Positions 31,137-44,260 of a stretch of 64,000 nucleotides of DNA are shown here, one piece after another. A program made the position numbers and the translations under genes. Origin of the DNA: Bifidobacteriaceae bacterium (lineage in GTDB: Bacteria > Actinomycetota > Actinomycetes > Actinomycetales > WQXJ01). The stretch's first letter is position 1. Every line of letters begins with the position of its first letter. The DNA lies in assembly GCA_031270825.1 (NCBI GenBank), contig JAISXH010000012.1:43796-107795 (forward strand). Reading direction: 5' to 3'. The notes under the pieces are model-generated. The model did no database searches. It worked only from the letters and a program-made list of their open reading frames with translations, and had not been told where the DNA came from.

Positions 31137-31260
31137 AGCGTGGTGAACAACCAGGCTCCGACCGTGTTGACGCAGGGCAGCGGAACGCTGACCAGCGGAA
31201 ACGCGGAAGGCAAACGCTGCTTCGCCCCTAGGAAACCGGTTTGTTCACCGGTTTCCTAGG
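31131..31260 (+). ncRNA. Structured ~130-bp element, copy B, in tandem with A (shares one CCTAGG)
   Basis: Hairpin AGCgTGGT/ACCAgGCT; CTCCGACCGTGTTGACG; CAGCG-GAA-CGCTG; AGCG/CGCT; perfect 13-bp CCTAGGAAACCGG-TTTGTTCA-CCGGTTTCCTAGG. Confidence 0.6.
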
Positions 31261-31340
31261 AGCGCGTCGCGAGATGTTCTCCTGGGGCTGGGCGGTCGAT
31301 TACCGATCGGCCTCCTGGCCTCCAATTGTTTGAAAGGTGG

Positions 31341-35928
<4,588 letters not shown>

Positions 35929-35936
<8 letters not shown>

Positions 35937-37392
35937 TCCGACCGGGTTCCTCAAAGTCCGTCAGCGGGAATTGCCGCTAGACCGACCGGTGTCGCTGAGA
36001 CTGCTGGACTTCAGAGAGGTGCGCGCCGACCTGCCGCCGGATGAGGTCATGTTGCACCGCCAGGCCGGCCGCTGTATGGACTGCGGGGTGCCGTTCTGCC
36101 ATCGCGGCTGCCCGCTGGGCAATTTGATTCCGGAATGGAACGCGCTGGCCTGGCGAGGCGATTGGCGGGCCGCCTCGGAGCGGCTGCACGCGACCAACAA
36201 TTTCCCGGAGTTCACCGGCCGGATCTGTCCGGCGCTGTGCGAGGGCTCCTGCGTGCTCGGCATCAGCCAACCGCCGGTGACCATCGAGTCGATCGAGATG
36301 GCGATAGTGGACAAGGCTTTCGCCGCCGGTTGGATCACGCCGGAGGTTCCGGAGCGGTTCACCGGCTTCACTGTGGCCGTGGTCGGCTCGGGACCGGCCG
36401 GGCTGGCCGCCGCCCAGCAACTGACCCGGGTGGGCCACACCGTGGCCGTCTATGAGCGCGCTGACCGGCCCGGCGGACTGCTGCGTTACGGGATTCCGGA
36501 TTTCAAGCTGGGAAAGCACCATCTCGACCTGCGGCTCTCTCAGATGCAGGCCGAAGGCACCCGTTTCCGCACCGGCATGGAGATCGGCCGCGACATCTCC
36601 TGGGAGGAACTGGGCCAGCGCTACGACGCGGTCGTGATCGCGGTCGGCTCGACCGTCCCGCGCGACCTGGACCTTCCCGGCCGCGAGCTGGCCGGCATCC
36701 ACTTCGCCAAGCCGTTCCTGGAGCAGGCCAACGTGGTGGCCTCCGGGCGCATGGTGGCCAACCAGGTGACGGCCGAAGACAAGCGCGTGATTGTGATTGG
36801 CGGCGGCGACACCGGCTCCGACTGCGTGGGCACCTCGCTGCGTCAAGGCGCCAAGTCGGTGACCTCGCTGGAGATCATGCCGCAACCGTCGGCGGAGCGG
36901 CCCGGACACCAGCCCTGGCCGATCTTCCCGCAGGTCTTCAAGACCTCTTCCTCCCATGAGGAGGGCGGCGAACGGCTTTACGGCGTCACTTCGTTGGGCT
37001 TTCGGGGTCGCGACGGCCGGATCGAGGCTTTGGAAGTGGCCGATGCCGTCCGCGACAGTTCCGGTCGCTTCCAGGCGGTTCCGGGTTCGGAGCGTTCGCT
37101 GCCAGCCGACCTGGTCTTGATCGCAATGGGCTTCACCGGGCCTGAGGCCACCTCGATGGTGGAGCAGCTGGGCCTGGAGTTGAGCCCGCGCGGCACCTTG
37201 GCCCGAGACTCCGGCTACGCCACCGACCGCGAGGGCGTGTTCGTGGCCGGCGACGCCGGCCGGGGGCAGTCGCTGGTGGTGTGGGCTATCGCCGAGGGCC
37301 GGGCGGCGGCGGCGGCGGTCGACGCCTATCTGCAGGGCTCGACCGAACTGCACAGCCCGATCCCGGCCGCTGAGGTCCCGATGGCTCTGTAA
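35929..37392 (+). CDS. gltD: Glutamate synthase small subunit
   Basis: [59 protein letters not shown]. Confidence 0.96.
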
Positions 37393-37400
37393 ATCGGAAC

Positions 37401-37439
37401 ACGCCGGCGGCCGGCGGTGTCCCGGACCGCCGCCGGCGT
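37401..37439 (+). terminator. Terminator-like hairpin after gltD
   Basis: acgccggcgg (37401-37410) pairs with ccgccggcgt (37430-37439); no T tract. Confidence 0.6.
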
Positions 37440-37486
37440 ACCCTGGGCGGGGCGCGGGTCGCCGGCTGTTCGTTAAGGGGGGAGCA

Positions 37487-38944
37487 ATGCGCCGAGTCAA
37501 GATCGTTTGCACTATGGGTCCGGCCACCAGCTCGAAGGAGCGTGTGGCGGAGCTGATCGCGGCCGGGATGAACGTGGCGAGGCTGAACCTGTCGCATGGC
37601 ACGCGGGCTGAAAATCTGGCGGTGTACAAGACGATTCGTCAGGCCTCGGCAGAGCTCCAGGCCGCGGTCGGCATCTTGGCCGATCTGCAAGGCCCCAAGA
37701 TTCGACTGGGGACCTTTGCGGGGCACCGGCCGGTCGAACTGGCGCCAGGCGAGCATTTCACCATCACGACCCAGCCGGTTGAGGGCACCAAGGAGCGGGC
37801 CTCGACGACCTACGCCGGTTTGCCCGGCGATGTTCGAGTCGGCGACAGCATCTTGATCGACGACGGCAAGGTGGCGGTTCGGGTCGACAGGGTCACCGCC
37901 ACCGATGTGGTCACCACCGTCGAATTGGGGGGCGAGGTCTCCGACCACAAGGGTTTGAATCTGCCCGGCGTGGCCGTTTCGGCCCCGGCCCTGACTCCGA
38001 AAGACGCCGACGACCTTCGGTTTATGCTCGGCTTGGGGGTCGACCTGGTGGCGTTGTCATTTGTGCGTTCGCCAGCGGATTACCAGGCCGTGCGCGTGGT
38101 CATGGCCGAAGCTGGCCGGTTGGCCCCGGTTGTGGCCAAAATCGAGAAGCCGCAGGCGGTGGATAACCTGCTCGAGATTGTGCAGGCCTTCGACGGGATC
38201 ATGGTGGCGCGCGGCGATCTGGGGGTCGAGCTGCCCCTGGAGGAGGTGCCGCTGGTCCAGAAGGACGCCATCGACCTGGCGCGGCGTTTCGCCAAGCCGG
38301 TGATCGTGGCGACCCAAGTGCTGGATTCAATGATCGCCAGCCCCCGGCCGACGCGAGCGGAAGCCTCTGATTGCGCCAACGCCGTGCTGGATGGAGCCGA
38401 TGCGGTGATGCTGTCGGGCGAGACCTCAGTGGGGGAATACCCGATCGACGCGGTCCGCACAATGGCCCGGATCATCGAAGCGACAGAGGCGGGCGGGCTG
38501 GATCGGGTCCGGGCGATCACCGTGCCGCCGCGCACCCGCGCCGGCATCCTGACCACGGCGGCGGCTCAGATCGCCGACACCATGGGGGCCTCCTGCCTGG
38601 TCGCTTTCACCGAGAGCGGCGATTCGGCCCGGCGGATGGCCCGGCTGCGTCTGCCAATCCAGTTGATCGCGTTGACCCCGAACCGGTCGGTCCGCCATCA
38701 GTTGGCCTTGGCCTGGGGGGTCAGCGCCTTCGAGGTGCCAAGCTTCGAGCACACCGATCAAATGATCCATGGCGTCGATGCGGTGCTGCGCGGCAATTCG
38801 CTGGCCCAGGACGGCGACACGGTGGTCATAGTCTCAGGCGCGCCAATGGGCCGGGCGGGCACAACCAATCAAATCTTGGTCCACAAAGTGGGGGAATTGG
38901 ACGTCGCCCCCAATCCGGTCGGCGTCGAATCTGATCGAAGTTGA
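37487..38944 (+). CDS. pyk: Pyruvate kinase
   Basis: MRRVKIVCTMGPATSSKERVAELIAAGMNVARLNLSHG; MVARGDLGVELPLEEVPLVQK. Confidence 0.97.
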   Translation: MRRVKIVCTMGPATSSKERVAELIAAGMNVARLNLSHGTRAENLAVYKTIRQASAELQAAVGILADLQGPKIRLGTFAGHRPVELAPGEHFTITTQPVEGTKERASTTYAGLPGDVRVGDSILIDDGKVAVRVDRVTATDVVTTVELGGEVSDHKGLNLPGVAVSAPALTPKDADDLRFMLGLGVDLVALSFVRSPADYQAVRVVMAEAGRLAPVVAKIEKPQAVDNLLEIVQAFDGIMVARGDLGVELPLEEVPLVQKDAIDLARRFAKPVIVATQVLDSMIASPRPTRAEASDCANAVLDGADAVMLSGETSVGEYPIDAVRTMARIIEATEAGGLDRVRAITVPPRTRAGILTTAAAQIADTMGASCLVAFTESGDSARRMARLRLPIQLIALTPNRSVRHQLALAWGVSAFEVPSFEHTDQMIHGVDAVLRGNSLAQDGDTVVIVSGAPMGRAGTTNQILVHKVGELDVAPNPVGVESDRS

Positions 38945-39014
38945 CTCCAGCCGCCGGGCAAACGACTGGTCGATGCGGCGTGCGGCGGCCCCGGCCGTGT
39001 CCGGGGCGAAGGTC

Positions 39015-41678
39015 TCAGTCGTGGACAACCACCTTGGTGCCGATCGGCGCGAAGTCGAAGACCACCTTCGCGTCGCGGGTCTTCATATTGACGCAGCCGT
39101 GCGAGACCCGGCGCTGCCAGTTATTGGGCTCGTTCCAAGGCGCGGAATGGAAGGCCACCCCGCCGGTGAAATAGGACACCCAGTTGGTCGGCGACTCGTA
39201 AGGGTCCGAGGCGGGCCCGCGCATGACTTGATGTTCGTACTTGAGGTAGACGTAGAAGGTGCCTGAAGGCGTGTCGTGGCCCGGCTTGCCGATCGAGATG
39301 ACATAGCTGCCGACGGGCGTCGTGCCGGCGTACAGCGTGGCTATGAAGGTCGACTTGTTGACGTCGATCCAGGCGGCTCCGTCCGGCTCGTCATAGTTGC
39401 TTGGCGGTTTGACCTTTTCGGTCTCGAATGGGTCGGTCTCCAGCGGCACGGTCACGGCGACGTCGCGGCCTTCCGCCAAAGCGGCGGTGACTTCACCGAT
39501 CACCGGCTCCGGATCGGCCATTCTGAGGCCGTTCAGCCCCCATTGGGCGACACCGATTTCCTGATCGGAGTCGGGGTAGGTCATGACGATCTGCTTGCGC
39601 GAAGCGATCGCCACCTTGTCCGCCAGCAGCCCCGGCAGTTCGGCCGCTATCTTGTCCGAGTCGTAGCCGACTTCGATGGTCCCGGCGGCTTGGTCGGGGG
39701 TGAAGACGGTCCAAGTAGCGATCGAGGCGGCCGGCAATTGGTAGGTCCGGGACCTGACGCCGTCTTGACCATTGTCGAAGGTGACCACCCGCTCCAACCC
39801 TGCGACGGCCGCCTCGACGGCTGCCTGGGCGGCGGCATCGTCGATGGCGGGCGGGTCCGCCACCTTCACGATCTCGACCTGGGCGGGGGCCGTGGTGTCG
39901 GCCAAGTGCGCCTCGATAGCCTCGACCGCGTTGCGGATTTCGCTGCGGAGCCCGGTGAAGGAGGGCACCACCGTGAAACTGGCCGTCTCAGGGTCGTAGG
40001 CGACGGCCGCGTCGGTGGTTTCTTGGTCCTCGGCGATGAAAGCGGCGTCGAGGAATTGTCTGAGGGCCTGCTCGTCGACCTCGGCCGTGACCGGCACCGG
40101 CTTCTCGGTCCACGGATTGAGCTTGCGCCACAGCGGCTGTCCTTTGGCGGTCGCCAGCACCTGGCCGGCCACGGCCTTCGGATCGGCGGCGACCCCTAGC
40201 TGCTCGGCGTTGCCGGTCAGGGTGGCGCCGGCCGCCGTGAAGGTGAACTTCATGTCGCCGACCAGCTTGGCCGCGGTCTGCTCGAGTTCGGCCTCGGTCT
40301 GGCCCGCCACCGGCAGCCCGGCCAGGGTGGCGCCCGGCAGGGCTTTGTCCGAGTAGTAGTGGTTGGCGTAGACCACGCCCCCAGCCGCCCCGGCCACCAG
40401 CACGAACACCGCCGCCAAAGACCATTTCAGGGCCCGATGCCGTCGTTTTGGCTTGGTCTTCTCGGCCGGTTCTTCTGGGTTCGGCTGAGCGGCTTCAAAG
40501 GCGGCGGTCTCCTCGGCGCCGTCAGGCCAGCCAGCGGTCCATGTTGGCTCCTCGGCGCCGGCCAGCCGGCGTGCGGCGAATCCAGGCTCCTCGGCGTCAA
40601 CCGGCGGCAAGCCCTTGTCCAGGGCGGCGGCTTTGGCGTCCGCCGATGCGCGTTGGGGGCTCGGCGTCCAACCTTCGAAAATCGTTAGCGGCGGCCGCGC
40701 GAGCGAGACCGTGTCAGCGCTGTCCCCGACCGGCGCCGTGGTTTGCGCCAGCGCCTCCAAGACCTGGGTTGGCTCTGGCTCCGCATCGGAGTCATCCGGC
40801 GGCTCGGCGGCCGGCCGGTCCGGCTCTTCAGCGTCCAGGTCACCTGATGGCTCGGTGCCCGGCTCGTCTGGCCTCTCGGCAGTCGGCTGATCCGGCTTTG
40901 AAGCGTCTCGGTCGCCTGATGGCTGGGTGTCCAGCTCGTCTGGCGTCCCGACGGCCGGCTGGTCCAGTGCCTCGGCCTCCAGCTCACCCGATGGCTCGGT
41001 TACCGGCTGTTCCAGCTCCCCAGCGTCCGGCTCAGCTGATGGTCCGGCTGACGACTGGTCCAGTGACTCGGTGGCAGAGTGGTCTGGCTCTTCAACGTCC
41101 CGGTCGGCAAATAGTTCGGCACCCGACAGGTCTGACACGTCAGCGCCCGGCTCAGTTGACGGTTCGGCCGGCGACTGGTCCAGCGGCTCGGCGGCCGAGT
41201 GGTCTGGCTCTTCAACGTCCGGGTCGTCAAATAGTTCGTCACCCGACAGGTCTGACACTTCAGCGTCCGGCTCAGTTGACGGTCCGGCCGGTGACTGGTC
41301 CAGCGACTCGGCGGCCGATTGGTCTGGCTCTTCAACGTCTAGCTCGGCAAATGGTTCGCTGCCTGACCGGCCTGCCTCTTCAACGTCGGGGTCGTCAAAT
41401 AGTTCGGCGCCCAACAGGTCTGGCACTTCAGCGCCCGGCTCAGTTGATGGTTCGGCCGGTGACTGGTCCAGCGGCTCGATGGCCGAGTGGTCTGCCATTT
41501 CATCGGCGAGGTCAGCTAACGTTTCGGCGGGCGATTCGTCCGGCGCCTCGGCGGGCGACTTAGCTGGCACTTCGGTCGAAGTGTCTAAGTCAGTTTCCAA
41601 TTCAGAGTCGCTGCCCGACTCGGTCGGGCCGTCGAGGTCGCCAGCGGGCGACTGATCGTCGCTCAAGCCACTCGCCAC
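39015..41678 (-). CDS. L,D-transpeptidase (YkuD) with PG-binding domain, one TM and a very long acidic repeat-rich cytoplasmic N-terminus
   Basis: C-terminal SHGCVNMKTRDAKVVFDF; TM WSLAAVFVLVAGAAGGVVYA; N-terminal (DVEEPDHSAAEPLDQSPAEPSTEPGADVSDLSGAELF) repeats. Confidence 0.88.
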   Translation of the reverse strand: MASGLSDDQSPAGDLDGPTESGSDSELETDLDTSTEVPAKSPAEAPDESPAETLADLADEMADHSAIEPLDQSPAEPSTEPGAEVPDLLGAELFDDPDVEEAGRSGSEPFAELDVEEPDQSAAESLDQSPAGPSTEPDAEVSDLSGDELFDDPDVEEPDHSAAEPLDQSPAEPSTEPGADVSDLSGAELFADRDVEEPDHSATESLDQSSAGPSAEPDAGELEQPVTEPSGELEAEALDQPAVGTPDELDTQPSGDRDASKPDQPTAERPDEPGTEPSGDLDAEEPDRPAAEPPDDSDAEPEPTQVLEALAQTTAPVGDSADTVSLARPPLTIFEGWTPSPQRASADAKAAALDKGLPPVDAEEPGFAARRLAGAEEPTWTAGWPDGAEETAAFEAAQPNPEEPAEKTKPKRRHRALKWSLAAVFVLVAGAAGGVVYANHYYSDKALPGATLAGLPVAGQTEAELEQTAAKLVGDMKFTFTAAGATLTGNAEQLGVAADPKAVAGQVLATAKGQPLWRKLNPWTEKPVPVTAEVDEQALRQFLDAAFIAEDQETTDAAVAYDPETASFTVVPSFTGLRSEIRNAVEAIEAHLADTTAPAQVEIVKVADPPAIDDAAAQAAVEAAVAGLERVVTFDNGQDGVRSRTYQLPAASIATWTVFTPDQAAGTIEVGYDSDKIAAELPGLLADKVAIASRKQIVMTYPDSDQEIGVAQWGLNGLRMADPEPVIGEVTAALAEGRDVAVTVPLETDPFETEKVKPPSNYDEPDGAAWIDVNKSTFIATLYAGTTPVGSYVISIGKPGHDTPSGTFYVYLKYEHQVMRGPASDPYESPTNWVSYFTGGVAFHSAPWNEPNNWQRRVSHGCVNMKTRDAKVVFDFAPIGTKVVVHD
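41045..41470 (-). repeat. 120-bp (40-aa) coding tandem repeat in L,D-transpeptidase tail
   Basis: gactggtccag recurs at 41052, 41172 and 41292 (exact 120-bp period), with a further copy at 41461. Confidence 0.85.
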
Positions 41679-41881
41679 AGGTCACTCCTACTTTGTCAGA
41701 CAACCATCGAATGCGACCTTACCGAAAAGGCCGGTGTCCGATCTCATCCTGCTAGGTGATTCTAGACGCCCAGTTGCCCCCGCGAGCCCCGCGCCAGTCC
41801 GGTCGGGCCCCCTGCCGGAATCCGGCGCTGTGGCCTGTGATCGCCCAGGCGTGGGTGCCGGGCGCGTCGACCCGCCAGGTT

Positions 41882-41973
41882 GGGCCGAGTTCGACACTTT
41901 GCATCCCAAATCGGGCCGACTTCGACGCTTTGCATCCCAAATCGGGCCGACTTCGACGTTCCGCATCGGCCCC
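41882..41973. repeat. 31-bp tandem direct repeat, about 3 units
   Basis: gggccgaSttcgacRctttgcatcccaaatc at 41882-41912 and 41913-41943, then a decayed third unit (gggccgacttcgacgttccgcatcggcc). Confidence 0.85.
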
Positions 41974-42079
41974 TGTTGGCGTTTGTGCTGGTCAGCGCGC
42001 TAAGCGCCCGCCGGCGCGTTCGCGCCGGACCACCCAGCACTGCCGGAGCTCTCACGGGAGGCGACGCGTCCGGGAGGGA

Positions 42080-43183
42080 CTATTCACAGCCGGTGAGCCC
42101 CGTCACGACCAGGTCGACTCTGCGTTCTGACGCAGCGCAGGAGGTCTGCGTCCCGCCCTCGGCATCCCAGTCCTCGCAGGTCGGGAGGGTGTCTCCGACG
42201 CCGTTCACGGCGATCCGGCCCTCTTCGACGCCTGCCTCCACCAGATAGGTTTTCACCGCCATCGCCCGCGCGGCCGACACCTGGCTAAAGCCTTGCGTCG
42301 GGCCAACCGAGGCTGAGTGTCCTGTCAAAGATATTGACGCGCCGGGGTTGTCGATGAGGACGGCAGCGACGTCATCGAGCGTGGTTTGGGCCGCCTTGCC
42401 GAGCAGGGAGGAGTTGGGATCGAACAGCACCTCTCCCGGCGGCCGCCAGACGCCAGACGGGGCGCAAGAAGTCTCCTGCGCATCGCTCGAGGGTCTTGGG
42501 GCTTTCGGGGCGTCGAGGGTGCTCTTGTCTGTAGGGCCGAGGTCACCCTGATCAGTTGAGACAACCGGGCCGCTTCCAGGCGATGTTGCCATGTCGCCGA
42601 CATCAACAGAAGCGAAGGAGGCGAAGAAGCTGTCCAGTCTCTCCTCCAGAGGCTGATAACAGGTACCAGTTACGAAGATGAGAGCGCATGTTTTCAGCTT
42701 GAGCGAAGTAGCCGAGCCCCCAGAGCGCAGCTGTCTCCAAGAGAGCGCGAGGACCCCACCGACAAGGATTACTAGCGCCACCACTTGGCTCAAGCGGAGA
42801 CTCAAGGCGATCTGTCGGACGCCATAAGCTTCCAGGACGCGGAATAGGGACAAGGCCAACACCGCGAGCCCCGTGCCTCTGGGATCCGTGCGCCGCGGGG
42901 CTGGCACCATAGCGCGCTGGATGCCCGGCGCGGCCGTCTCAGCGGTCGCGCCGGCCTCGTGGCCGTCGTGTAGAACGGGGCTGGCCGTGACTGCACTGGG
43001 CCCCGCGCGCGACTGGCCCGATCGGTCGCGGGGCCGACCGGGGCCGTCGCGAGGGCTTTCGCCAGGCCCCACGGGGGGCGTCTTGGCCGGGTCAGGCAGA
43101 ACCGCGCGGACGTTCGACCGGCCAATACTCGACCTGTTTGGTAGCAGGTCCGGCCCCCTTTGGCCGTTAGGCTTGCTGTCCAT
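42080..43183 (-). CDS. OmpA/MotB-like C-terminal domain membrane protein
   Basis: C-terminal LFDPNSSLLGKAAQTTLDDVAAVLIDNPGASISLTGHSASVGPTQGFSQVSAARAMAVKTYLVEAGVEEGRIAVNGVGDTLP...ASERRVDLVV; upstream hydrophobic segments. Start at ATG 43183 inferred. Confidence 0.65.
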   Translation of the reverse strand: MDSKPNGQRGPDLLPNRSSIGRSNVRAVLPDPAKTPPVGPGESPRDGPGRPRDRSGQSRAGPSAVTASPVLHDGHEAGATAETAAPGIQRAMVPAPRRTDPRGTGLAVLALSLFRVLEAYGVRQIALSLRLSQVVALVILVGGVLALSWRQLRSGGSATSLKLKTCALIFVTGTCYQPLEERLDSFFASFASVDVGDMATSPGSGPVVSTDQGDLGPTDKSTLDAPKAPRPSSDAQETSCAPSGVWRPPGEVLFDPNSSLLGKAAQTTLDDVAAVLIDNPGASISLTGHSASVGPTQGFSQVSAARAMAVKTYLVEAGVEEGRIAVNGVGDTLPTCEDWDAEGGTQTSCAASERRVDLVVTGLTGCE

Positions 43184-44132
43184 GTATCCTTGACCTCCAA
43201 TTGCTGTCATCGTTCTGAATGACTAGGTGCTTGTCCGTGTCCCCGAGCCCGTCCCAGGTGTCTCCCCGGACGGCACATCGGTGACTTCGATGCTACTGGC
43301 GGCCGTGGGAACGGCGGGGGCAAATTGGGTACTCTTGCCTGAATGTAAATCTATTGAGACTTCTTGGGGCCGGGGTATCCATCTATCTGATATATCGCGA
43401 CGCTCGACCCACATTTAGGGCTTGGGGTCAAGGGTTGGCCTTTGAGCTCAGAGACGGCCCACCGGGTGCCGCGTCGATGCCAGGCAGATTGGTGTTTATG
43501 CAAGTGAGGGCACTCGCCTGCGGGGGATCGCCAAGGCCAGGTATGCGAGGCGACGGGAAAAGCGGGTACCGCCAGGCACTCCAAATGCTCCCAGGCCGCA
43601 GACGGACTGGGCCGACAAGAGGCAGCGAGGGGGCAGGAGGAGCCCGGCCGCGGCTGGCGCGGAGAGGAGTCCGCCCGCCTGGTCAGATCTAAGCCCGGAG
43701 CTCTTGCCACGCAAAGACGTCCAGAGGAAGCGCGGTGCGCGCACTCCCTCCAGCGCCTCGGCCCGTGGCGGGGACCCGGCGGCGGGTTTCGCAGTGGCAT
43801 CGATAGCTTCGCCGCGGAACCGACCGGGCTGCGCGATGTGTTCCCCTTCTTCCTGTCCAAGCCCGCAGGCGTTCTCTAGCTGAACTCGACGTCGCAGTCG
43901 GGCCGCAGGGAGCGCATTTCGCGGCGGGCTGCGGGTGTGTCGTGGGCGGCCAGCAGCGCCACTGCCACGGCCAGCCAGAATCAGACCAGGATACGGAGTT
44001 TCGTCCCCTAGCGACCTTGCACGAATCGCCGAGTTCGCCAAGCCGCACATCTACGATGTCGTGCTTGTGGGTTGAGGCTTCTCGACAGTGCGGATACCGA
44101 CCGCTGATCGCCGTCACCGTCATCGCGTGTGG

Positions 44133-44260
44133 CCTAGGGAGCATGGTGAATAGCCATGCTCCGACCGTGTTGACGGGGTCAGCGAAGCTGACCCAAGGAA
44201 ACGCGGCAAGCAAGCGCGGCTTCGGGCCTAGGAATCCGGTTTCTTCATCGGATTCCTAGG
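44133..44260 (+). ncRNA. Structured ~130-bp element, copy C
   Basis: Same architecture as 31131-31260 with compensatory changes: GAGCATGG/CCATGCTC, GGGTCAGC-GAA-GCTGACCC, CGCG/CGCG, CCTAGGAATCCGG-TTTCTTCA-TCGGATTCCTAGG. Confidence 0.6.

Noticed and set aside
31131-31260. Integron attC-like site or simple intrinsic terminator
   Set aside because: No recognisable GTTRRRY/RYYYAAC core or integrase; multiple internal covarying stems and no T tract are not explained by a simple terminator.
41882-41973. CRISPR array
   Set aside because: Units are contiguous with no unique spacers, only ~3 copies, and no cas genes are nearby.
43351-44250. ORFs of 105-184 aa on both strands
   Set aside because: Conflicting overlapping frames, atypical composition, no recognisable motifs; treated as non-coding or decayed.
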